From assembly GCA_031472005.1 (NCBI GenBank), contig PZJY01000004.1, forward strand, positions 3,012,556-3,076,555: DNA of 64,000 nucleotides, written 5' to 3'. The notes under the pieces are model-generated. The model was not told the origin of the DNA and ran no database searches. It was given only the letters and a program-made list of their open reading frames with translations. Numbering within the stretch: position 1 is the stretch's first letter; each line of letters opens with the position of its first letter. This DNA comes from Tetracladium setigerum (lineage: Eukaryota > Ascomycota > Leotiomycetes > Helotiales). Both the position numbers and the translations under genes were made by a program. Shown here one piece after another: positions 48,001 to 56,832 of this stretch.

Positions 48001-48551
48001 TCGACCAACTGAAGAGAGCCCTTGGCGGACCAGACAATCCTCATCATTCGATCAACCGAGCTCCCAGCGATGCGAGTAGTGACAGCATGGTCAGCTATGA
48101 CTATACCGCATCAGAGATCTCTTACAACCCAGTAAACAACAACTCTTTGGCTCTTGGACGATCCGTATCGCAACGAGAAGCCAGGGACAGGTCGCGCTCA
48201 AAATCTCGCGATCGCATTGGTAATGATATCTCTCGACCTCTTACTTCACACCCGGTTTTGACTGTATCAGATGGAAACACGCCACGCAGATCTCAAGACG
48301 GTGTCCCTCCCGTGCCTCCAATTCCAACAGCACACACAGATGGCACGGCAGCCCAGGACCACGCCCAATTTGATCCCGTACGCAAAAGCCGTAGTGTGAA
48401 GCGAGCGACGAAGAGTCGAGGAGGCCAGAGTTATCACAGCTCATCTTGGGGCACCGAAACTTCGGGAGTTGTTGATCTCGAGAGCCTACTGAAGGGCATC
48501 GATGTCGGAGGAAATGATCAGAAGGGAAATGTGGCAAAACCTCCTTACTAA
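45086..48551 (+). CDS. EFR3: EFR3, plasma-membrane scaffold of the PI4-kinase complex
   Basis: Exon 1 45086-45300 and exon 2 45356-48551 around a 55-nt intron give 1136 residues. In yeast and animals EFR3 anchors the Stt4/PI4KIIIalpha complex (with Ypp1/TTC7) at the plasma membrane, sustaining PI4P. The N-terminus is diagnostic: CRPKHQVLILKCYPRTTKGA, then ELSYLLYYATTRR and KVQKVGAFLEKKT. The first 700 residues are predominantly helical, consistent with the ARM/HEAT-like rod. Cys8 and Cys19 sit in the basic N-terminal patch that contacts membrane in homologues. From about residue 760 the tail is disordered and Ser-rich with SPPTSPPSSPGRSF, RDRSRSKSRDR and many S/T-P sites, probably phosphoregulated. 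The intron position matches the continuous homology QKIGDVQVTLQIL. The ATG at 45086 is supported by the conserved N-terminus. Confidence 0.95.
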
Positions 48552-49390
48552 TTCGTTACGCTGCTACTATTTCTCGTTGCATTTGTTGGGGTTTGATGAC
48601 AGCGAAGGAAGTCGGAAAATTGTATTATTATCTTTATAATATAGAATGGGAGGGGGGAAGTAGCGGGAGGCGTTCGTGGAGCGTTAAAAAAAATGAGTAC
48701 TTTTTGCGTGTCGTTTGTTGCAAAGCAAGTTAATCAAGAAAAAATCTGGAAACCTTTTGACAAATGTTTATTTTTGGTTGATATGATCTCCGGGATGTAG
48801 TACAGTACGGCACAGTACATTGGTAATGGCGGTATCAGAAGTTTTACTGTTCAGCAATGACAGCGGGAAAGACTCGACTCTTCCTCGTCCCCATCATGGC
48901 AATGCTAGGAGTGATTGTCAGATTGAAGAACATGACCGTGCGATCTTCTTAGCAACCTGTGTTACATGCTTCACTACTTCACGATCCTTACCTTGATCTA
49001 CAAACCATACATGATATCTGCCCAAAAAAAAGAGAATTACTCAGCATCAAAGTTATTTAATCAGATCAACGAAAATGTATTTCAGAGACTCTAGTTCAGA
49101 AAACGATGACGGTCAAATATAAAGAGTAAGGAAATGATTACAGCTACGTGATAGTGCAGGTAACTAGTGTACTGTACAGTTTCTCAGGCCAAAAACGAAA
49201 ACCAAGCACAGCGCATCATGAAGCCAGGTAGCATTTGTCGAGTTTTCCGCCTCAACTCTCACTCGCTTATCATAACCCCCATTCTAAATGGTTACCACTT
49301 GCACCAATAACATCTTCACATCTGCAACACAATCTAAAAAAGCCCCCTCTCTTCAGTTGAATCTCCCTCTGTCTCTATCAATCTCGTGCT
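48552..49390. other. Convergent intergenic region between EFR3 and MPC2
   Basis: Holds the 3' untranslated regions of both genes. Contains repeated GTACAGTAC-type boxes at about 48797-48822 and an ACTGTACAGT palindrome at 49171-49180. No gene seen. Confidence 0.6.
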
Positions 49391-50443
49391 TTAAGCGGCA
49401 ACAACCTCCTTAACTTTCTCCTTTGCTCCATCCAACTTTGCCTTGGCGGCCTCAGCGGCAGCAGCGGCTTTACCTTCTGGGCTGGAGCGATACCACATGA
49501 TACGGCTTACTTGAACGACACCTACGCATCCGAGGAAGAAGTTCACTGTGGCCAAGCTATATATGTCGAATATTAGTCCGTTGCTCCGCGTTGATATGTT
49601 ATAGAAGATTGCATGGATTTGGAAGGGGTTTGGAAAGGATTGTGGAAGGAGGGGAATCATGGAGAAATATTGGGAAAGGTAGAGGAGGTTGTGACGCACA
49701 GAATGTTCTTTGGCTTGATGATCAAGCACCATCGAGTCCAGATTGCACCGGTGCAGGTGAGAGCGAAGTTTTGAGTGAGGGAGAGCTTTTCGGCAGGTCG
49801 GGCGAAATCAGCAACACCTGCTAGGACGAGAGACCACTGTGAATCTTTGTGTTAGTCTTGGTTGGTCATGGGTAGGTGAGAGGATGAGAAGGTCTGTGTT
49901 GATAGAGGTAATTTGGTGGAGGGGTAGCTAAGTAGCTAGAGGAGGCATGTACCTTCATGACAGGAGCCCTGGTAGTAGAGAAGTTAGCAAATGATTCTCC
50001 CAAAGCTGTTATAACATAAAGGCCTAGTAAATAACCACTTATTTTCCTTTCCCTAACACCCGTCTCTTTATCTCCAATCCTATAGCTCCAATTTATCCGT
50101 TTCTGTCCCATCATTCCCATCTGCTTCACCCACCACGAATTCCACTGTCCGTTGCCCATCGCCCACTCCACCATCCTTCAATACCTCCCGACAGGAGAAG
50201 AAGAAGATAAACTCACCAGAAATGCACAGTCTTCAGTCCAATTGGACTATCCCACATCCTCCTAACCCAGCTCTGCTTCGCGGCAGCAGCAGCACCCTCT
50301 CCAGTCGCATTCGTGCCAGCACCGGCATTTGTCTGCCATCTCTTTGTAGTTCCCCGGAAAATCTGAGAGGTTTGAGTGTAGTAGTTTGAGGAGCGGAAGG
50401 CAGGGCGCGATGCGCGGAGGAGGGATGATGTAGTTGCTGGCAT
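49391..50443 (-). CDS. MPC2: Mitochondrial pyruvate carrier subunit (MPC2 type)
   Basis: Four exons (50217-50443, 49953-49968, 49700-49836, 49391-49556) give 181 residues with all phases closing. The carrier imports pyruvate across the inner mitochondrial membrane as a heterodimer with MPC1. Family blocks: WDSPIGLKTVHFWAPVMKW, LAGVADFARPAEKLSLTQN, GAIWTRWCLIIKPKNILLA and NFFLGCVGVVQVSR. The first 55 residues are Arg/Ser/Thr-rich without acids at the start, a plausible mitochondrial presequence. The C-terminus is Ala/Lys/Glu-rich helix. Exon 2 is only 16 nt (encoding part of W-APVMK); without it the conserved APVMK block is lost and the frame breaks. Intron 1 is long at 248 nt. The gene faces away from a complex I subunit gene and shares its promoter region. 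Confidence 0.95.
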
Positions 50444-50881
50444 TTTTTTTGATGGGTGGAGGGGAGATTTGTTTGTGAAGGTTGAAGTTATTTGATTCGG
50501 GATTGAATCAATTGGAAGGGCGATGCGGATGACAATCGAACAAGCACTTTAGCTTCCGTGAATATAAATCTTGGAGTTGGGATGGAGGGGAGATGATGAG
50601 GGAGGTCTCGTGCTGTAGCTGCGAATCGAATTCGTTACTGGCGACTTCGGATGAGATTCGTTGAGCCGGAATTTCTGGGGTAGAAAAGAGGCGCCGCCGA
50701 CATTCATAATAATGAAAACATAACTGGTGCATCCGCGCATTATGTCAGCAGACATTTTATGCAGAGCATGGGGCTTGGCACGCGACGACATCGATCAACT
50801 CACAGCTTGACCAAACATTGCAACAGCTCCAATTGAACACACCATATCACCAGACGAAAGACGCAACAAGGAGGAATCAAG
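50444..50881. promoter_or_regulatory. Shared divergent promoter of MPC2 and the complex I subunit
   Basis: Only 438 bp separate the two start codons, so both promoters must lie here. Both products are mitochondrial inner-membrane proteins, which suggests co-expression (inference). I see no open frame of interest and cannot name a binding site with confidence. Confidence 0.65.
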
Positions 50882-51385
50882 ATGTCAGCCAAATACGCCT
50901 TTTCGCAAACTTTGAAGGAGGTGCGCTTCCTATTCTGCCAGACTGGGGAGGGAAGCGGTGCGACAAGGTTTGTTGATTGCTGGTGTTTGTTTGAAAGGAA
51001 GAGGGAATGAATGAATGGCCAGCTGATGAATTTGTGGGAGATGAAATAGATCTTTCCTCGCTCGCGCGTATCCTACGATGAAGAAGAATAACCCACAAAC
51101 ACCTATTATGTTGAGAGAAGCTGCGGGAACACAACCAAGGGTTTATGCGCGTTATGGTTAGTTTGGTCTGGGAATGGATTGGGTCCTGGTGGCAGAGGGG
51201 AGAAGGAGATGCTGACTGAAAATAGAATTCGGACAGGAGAAGAGCGAATCATTAGCTGGTAAGATATTCAAGGATGGGAGAGGAAGGGGTATATATGTTG
51301 TGGGAGACGAGGCTAACGATTAACAGGACTGTCAGACAAGCAAATCGAAGAGCGAGTCACTGGATTGGTCAAGAACGGAATATGA
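50882..51385 (+). CDS. Complex I accessory subunit, NDUFA2/B8 type (10.5 kDa)
   Basis: Four short exons (50882-50967, 51050-51156, 51226-51258, 51327-51385) total 285 nt and give 94 residues, the family's normal size. It is an accessory subunit of mitochondrial NADH:ubiquinone oxidoreductase with a thioredoxin-like fold. Recognisable blocks: KEVRFLFCQTGEGSGATR at the N-terminus, with the conserved Cys, then YPTMKKNNPQTPIMLREA, TQPRVYARYEFG, and a C-terminal LSDKQIEERVTGLVK. All splice sites are GT-AG and the phases (2, 1, 1) close. No single open frame covers the gene, so it is easily missed by ORF finding. It is back to back with MPC2. Confidence 0.93.
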
Positions 51386-51510
51386 TTTGATGGTCGAACC
51401 GGTTGAGGAGGGTAATTGTACATATACAGGCCAGCACCAAGGATGACAGGAATGAAACAGTTGTATGAACAAATCGATTGTCACGAAAATATCGCTACAA
51501 CCACAGTCGC

Positions 51511-52831
51511 TCAAATATTGCTACTAATTATGACCGATGTACTATCTTTGGTCAGCCGCATCGTCCAATTCCCACTCTCCTCCGATGCCTCCTTGCAGTG
51601 GTGGGAAAGCCATCGGTGCTCGATTTGCGGGGATCGTCTTCCAACTTTCTTTAGCTCTTTCCTCAAATCTTTTACACACCTCTGCCATTGCCTCGAGGAA
51701 TGCATAATGACAATCCCATATTTGGACATCTCTTGCTTTCGATACTCCTCGTCACTCAACAAACACAGACTCTCATTTTCCCACAAACTCTTATTTCTCC
51801 ATATTGATTCGTCTGCCCTAACTTCAAATGATTCGGTGTATAGTATCACACGGTCTACAGCGCGAAAGAGACGCAGAATCCAGGGATCAAACTCAATTGG
51901 AGGAACATATATGGCCAAATCTATAGACGGTGTCAGCGTGCTTATTCGCAAGGCAATCTCGATCATGAAAGACGGTCGAGGAAAATAGGAACCTACCACC
52001 ACGAATTACCAACTTCTTCAATCCCCTCACAGCGTTCGCAAACAAGTTGCACAATCCCATCTCCCAGTCAGCTGATTCCACAACAACGGTATCACTCAGC
52101 ATCACATCATCCTCCTCTGGATCAATATAAAATCTCCAATCTCCCTTCGACTCCACGCAGTGACTGTACTTCTCTAGCATAATCTTGCGCGAAAACTTGC
52201 AAGTAGCCAGAAGCGGAGAGAGCGCGATATCCGCCTGGACATAATAGCGCTGCCTCTTCACAGTTTGGGCTTTGCTTGAGACAGTGACCGATTGAGCCTG
52301 GTTGGAGAGTGCTTGCTTTCGCTTCCTCCTTGGATTTGCCATCATTCGTAAGTGGACCATCCGTGGGGCGGGTAGAGCGAACGTCCATATTCTCATTTGA
52401 AGCTCGACTGGAAGTTTGGGGAAGAAGAGGAATTCTGCTTGGTTCTCGTCGCCTTTCGTCTGGTAAGTTGTAGGTGTGGTGTATGCATTGGAATCAGTGA
52501 GGTGTAGCTGCAAGAGTTGTGCGCTTGCTGCGTCAATCTGGTTGCTCATTGCGTGTTTCATTGCAGGGTAGCTCATCCGGTTCGGCATGTCTCGAAAGTG
52601 TCTTTCTGATATGGACATCATCGTCGCTTCAGGGTTGAAAGAGTTGAAGGCAACCATATCGCTCGATACTCTCTGAGGAATTTCGGATCTTGGCTCTTGG
52701 CTGTCAACACCGATCTCTTCAAGTTTTCCCTCATCTTCTCTGTCGATGAAGATTTGTGCGAAAGGACTTGCTTGCGAGAAGACCCTCGCCAGTTTCCGAC
52801 CCCAAGAGATAGCGAAGCTACGTAGGCTCAT
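51511..52831 (-). CDS. 2EXR-domain protein
   Basis: Exons 51997-52831 and 51511-51920 around a 76-nt intron give 414 residues. A 2EXR domain starts near residue 134 with FLFFPKLPVELQMRIWTFAL and continues through PRMVHLR, ATCKFSRKIMLEKY near residue 205 (usual family form CRESR..A), and FYIDPEEDDVMLSD. This domain is widespread in plant-associated and saprotrophic ascomycetes, and its function is not known. The first 130 residues are polar and unpatterned. The second exon supplies LAIYVPPIEFDPWILRLF and an amphipathic C-terminal segment. The intron phase (1) rebuilds GD at the junction. A second, broken 2EXR gene faces away from it 508 bp to the right. Confidence 0.85.
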
Positions 52832-53339
52832 TTTTGTTGGAGGTTGCGCAGATCGAAAAGTTGACCAAGTTTGGGAAGTTCGGAAGGGAAAGAAAAGAAA
52901 TATCTGGCTCTCATAAGTGAGTAAATTGCGCGATCACTCTAGTGTCATTTGGGATTCACTTTGCTTCAGTCAGATTCACTCTTGTGAGATAATTCCGTGT
53001 TGGCTTGGCGTGGTTGGAGATGATTTCCAGGAAGTCATCTTCCTTTGCCTTTACTAGCGGGCTGATGTGGTTGAAGGTGACGTTTATTTTTTCAGGTTTA
53101 AAAAAAACAGAAATTGGAAAAGATCAGTTTTGATTGATGGTGGCTTCTGAATTTTTGGAGATCACTTTTCTGTTCAAAAGAGCTACTTATTTCTTTCTCT
53201 CAACCCGACTCACCACTCCCAGTCAACAAACCACTCTCGTACAACAAACTACTCCCGACTAACAAACCACCCCCGACCTCAAGAAAGTTAATGACAAGAC
53301 AATAAACTGATTGACAAGTCTCGCCTCTGATACTATAAC
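52832..53339. promoter_or_regulatory. Divergent region between the two 2EXR genes
   Basis: 508 bp between outward-facing starts, so it should hold both promoters. The right end carries a short tandem run of CCACTC/CCGACT-like units (53205-53275). Confidence 0.5.
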
Positions 53340-54766
53340 ATGTCGGCGAGTCATCAAACACCGCAGAGACGACCAAGTCGGGTTCCTTGTCTTCCACTCC
53401 CTCAGACACCGGTAGAGACAATGGAGTCGAGTTCTTCTTCTTCAACGCCCTCGCAGACACTTGCAGACATGACGGAGTCAAGTTCCTCATCTGCAACCCC
53501 CTCACAGGATAGTTGGCCATGCAAAGACGCTTTTGCGAGATCTCGTAGGTGATGATCCATCCCGACTTACTTCAAAAACTAACATCTCAACAGGAAAACT
53601 CCGCGAACACGCCAAGAAGTTCTACGACGAGCAAGAGGAGCGAGAAAAATTCCACACGTCTTTCACGTTGTTTCCAGAGCTGCCTCGGTAAGTTCCGTGA
53701 TTGCTACTTCTCTCTGCGTGCGCCCTTTGACTCAGTCCAATAGCTCAACGCTAGTATATTGGATGAGCTTTTACTAATACATGCTATAGTGAGCTTCAAA
53801 TGAAGATCTTCGAATTGTCTGTTCCAGCTTCGCAGTTGGTCCGAATTCAGTTTGTTTCAAACCACCCTTTTCCAAAGCGGTCAGTAGAGGGCAGATACAT
53901 CTTTGAAGAAGGCCAATGGGCGTTCTGTCAAAATGCCGAAGATGCACGAGACCTACGCCATGGATTAGTCAACCTTCGTCGACACAAGGACAGTATCCCA
54001 TCAGGCCTTTTTGGTGCATGCTAACTTTCACGAGAAATTATCCTCAAGACCCATAGCGCTGCGATCAACTTCAGTGGCAAGATTTTCCGATTTGATAGCA
54101 CCAACGACTGGGTGCTTCTCGGCCACGATGAGTGGTCTGGCTGCGCACCAGGTGGCATCCCTGGATTTCGTGGGGGCATGAAAGTCTGGGACGGGCCACT
54201 GGCCAAGGCAGGAACGCTGGTTAGGGAATTAGACTACACCTCGATTTTTTCAGAGGTCAAGAACCTGGTAATAGATGATTTGATCCGTGGGCTTCTGCCC
54301 TACAACAGGATTATCTGTATTTCCAACAATATATCAAAGATTCTTAAGAATTTTCCAGCTATTGAAAGGGTGATGCACCTGCAAGGGGATCATCCCTCTC
54401 TCCAGGAGATCCAACAGACTGGAATGGGACTGAGTGAGAATCTCTACGGTTCCGCAAGAGCGTCGGCAATGACTAGCCCCACATTCGTCAACCAGAAGGA
54501 AGAACTTTTGACGCAGTTTTCGGAGCTTTCAATGAATTTGCTTCGTCGGTACATGGCGGTTCCCAGATCTATAGTTTTCAGTGTTAGATGGCGTCAACAT
54601 CGAGATACTGTGGATCAACGTCAACGCCAAATTACGAATCTCCCCTGATTACCATGTCTATCAAGAAACTCTACAGTCTACATCGACAATAAGTCCAATA
54701 CACATGGAATCTAGCTGCACATACCACACACGGGAAAGAGATGACCATTCAAACGTCATGCAATAA
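53340..54766 (+). pseudogene. Broken 2EXR-domain gene
   Basis: Exon 1 53340-53544 and exon 2 53594-53687 splice cleanly (introns 49 and 102 nt) to exon 3 from 53790. The 2EXR start FTLFPELPRELQMKIFELSV is rebuilt across intron 2, and exon 1 contains a repeated SSSSSTPSQ-type motif. In exon 3 the frame meets TAA at 54022-54024, just where the family's C-R-E-S-R-like motif should follow FGAC. The same frame then continues open with sensible sequence (ILKTHSAAINFSGKIFRFDS, WVLLGHDEW) to 54648. Near 54575-54600 the likely coding frame changes again to VLDGVNIEILWINVNAKLR, which needs removal of one base, possibly in TTTT. One nonsense and one frameshift suggest a recent pseudogene, although sequencing error or an unusual intron is not excluded. 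Confidence 0.7.
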
Positions 54767-54854
54767 TCACAATACCTTCACTTTCACTTTCACTTCCAAT
54801 TTACAATTACAAACCAACGCAACAACGCCCACTAAGCAAGCATTAGCCTTTATG

Positions 54855-55400
54855 CTGCTACAGGGACATTTTAGCACATCTATGGGTTTTTACAGTCGAT
54901 GCTTCTCACCATCATCAACCAATAAGAAACCATCTCCAAAGAAATGATCAACATCTTTGCTACAGTAAAGGGATCAGAAGGACATCTCAGCACATCTCTG
55001 GGTTTGGGCAAGCGATGCTTCTTACCATAATTTGGTTGAACAGACACAAAACTATCCACGGAGAACGGTATCAACATCTTTGCTATTGCAGGGGAAAAGA
55101 AAAGGATATTCAAGCATATCTAGGGTGTTATTTTCTCTTTTTAGAATTGATGCTTTTTACAATCATCAACCCCACACAAAATTACCCACCAAGTGCTGCT
55201 GGATTCAGAGGAATCGTCTAGCAGAATCTCTGGGATTTTACAGTCGATGCTTCTCAGCATCATCAACGAACACAAAAATCACCCACCAGGAAAGCATCAG
55301 CAGCATCATCATCTCTGCTACTGCAAGGGGGGGGGGGGGATAAAACGGGATAATTTTTAGCACATCTACGAGCTTTTTCAAATAACAATCAATGCTTGCT
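54855..55400. repeat. Diverged tandem repeat, four to five copies of about 95-145 bp
   Basis: The block AGCACATCT..GGGTTTTTACAGTCGATGCTT followed by CATCATCAAC and an ACACAAAA/CCACC stretch recurs with GATGCTT at 54898, 55014, 55149 and 55246, and a weaker copy at about 55391. Each copy also carries a CATCTTTGCTA(C/T)TGCA-like box. Copies differ by indels. It lies directly 3' of the broken 2EXR gene. Confidence 0.8.
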
Positions 55401-55416
55401 TTTTTTTTTTTTTTTT
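55327..55416. repeat. G13 and T17 homopolymers
   Basis: G13 occupies 55327-55339 and T17 occupies 55400-55416, both in the repeat patch. They are slippage-prone, and their stated length may not be reliable. Confidence 0.85.
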
Positions 55417-55440
55417 ACAGCAGTATAAACCCAAACAGGA

Positions 55441-56084
55441 TCAATCAGACATGATATAAAATGAAATGACTAGGTACCCAAATATTGTGATGTTTTTGAA
55501 AATCAAAAGGCTAGCTATAGGTACGAGTAAGAGTGTGTTGTTTCTTTCTCTTGTGATTTGAAATTGTTGTTTGTTTGTTTGTAGAAAATTGAAATATCTA
55601 GCTCGCAGGAATATAAATGTTTTTTCTTCTACTAATTTGAGTTGGTGAGTGCTTGGTTGAGCCGGGTATTGTTCAAGCATTACCTGAATATTTATTCTCT
55701 CCAAACAAAAGTAGAGATATTGGAAATGGAATATTAGATATTGAGCTACTTGAGATGATGCAACAAGGCTTTAAGGTTTCTAGTAACGTAACAGCATTAA
55801 GCAGCTGAGATCTGGGAAAGGAATCAAGTAAATATCTAGTGTTGGTCAATCAGTTGCTCGCAAGTTTATTGCCCAGCAAGCCACACCAAATTATGTTTAG
55901 TCTCACGGTTCACCCAAGTCTAAGCCTTGAAACTACCACAAAGTTGTTTGAAAGTCAGACTTTTGATTGCATTTTCCTCTAGATACCTCGAGTCAGATCC
56001 AAGTCCAGAAAAAACCCATATCATCATATCATTCATTCCTCATCACGTCATTCCTTGTGACCTTACCAATTGCAAGCCAGAAGC
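55441..56084. other. Intergenic region 3' of the peroxiredoxin gene
   Basis: AT-rich, no gene seen. The right end is the 3' untranslated region of the peroxiredoxin gene. Confidence 0.55.
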
Positions 56085-56832
56085 TCACAACTTGGCCAAA
56101 ACAGCGTCAACGCTTGAGACGGTAACCTCACGTCCAGGCTCCTTCTCGGCATATGTAACCTTTCCGTTGTCAATGACAATGGCATATCTCGCAGTTCGCT
56201 CGCCGGCAGTCCAGCCGATGGTAGAGGAGAAGGCAGCTCCTGGGTCGGAGAGGAAGAGCTGTAGACACGCCAGCATATTAGTACCAAATCAATTCAATTC
56301 ATAATTCCATTAAATCCAGCTGCAGAAGAGAGAAATCGGTGGTGGTAGCAAGGGAAGGAAAAGAAGACTCACAATCTCATCCTTAATTCCATTTGCCTTT
56401 CCCCAAGCACTCATGACCCAAGCATCATTGAAGGCAATGACAGCCACGAGATCAACACCCTTGTCATTCTTCAAAGTCGACAACTTCTCGATGAAGCCGG
56501 GAAGGTGCTTCTCGGAGCAGCCGGGGGTGAAGGCGCCGGGGACGGAGACGAGGACGACTTTCTTGTTGGCGAATTCTGTAGTGTGGCACAAGAAGGGCGG
56601 GGTTAGTTTGTTTTCTTTTCTTTTTTGGGAGGGAAGGAGGGGAAGGTCGGGAGAGGAATTGGGGGTAGAGGAAGCAGGAGATAAGGAAGAGGAGGAGGGA
56701 GAACGAACCCTTGCTAGCATTGTAGTTGATTGGAATACCGCAAACGGTAATGCCGGCCTTCTCCTCAGTGTACGGTACGTAGCTGAAGACCACGTCGGAT
56801 GGGAAGCTGTCTCCGACCTTGAGGGCAGTCAT
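56085..56832 (-). CDS. Peroxiredoxin, PMP20/AHP1 (Prx5) type
   Basis: Three exons (56709-56832, 56373-56575, 56085-56258) with introns of 133 and 114 nt give 166 residues, typical for the family. It reduces peroxides with thioredoxin or glutathione-type donors. The peroxidatic Cys is in PGAFTPGCSEKHLPGF (about residue 60). A second Cys in ITVCGIPINYN (about residue 31) corresponds to the position used in AHP1/PMP20-type proteins. VAVIAFNDAWVMSAWGKAN and LFLSDPGAAFSSTIGW are further family blocks. The C-terminus is Ala-Lys-Leu, a PTS1-like tripeptide, so peroxisomal location is likely. Fungal homologues of this group include known allergens. Start at 56832 is supported by the conserved KVGDSFPSDVVF N-terminus. 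Confidence 0.95.

Noticed and set aside
54741..55343. Open frames through the tandem-repeat patch
   Set aside because: They arise from repeated blocks, differ in frame from copy to copy, and have no coding features.
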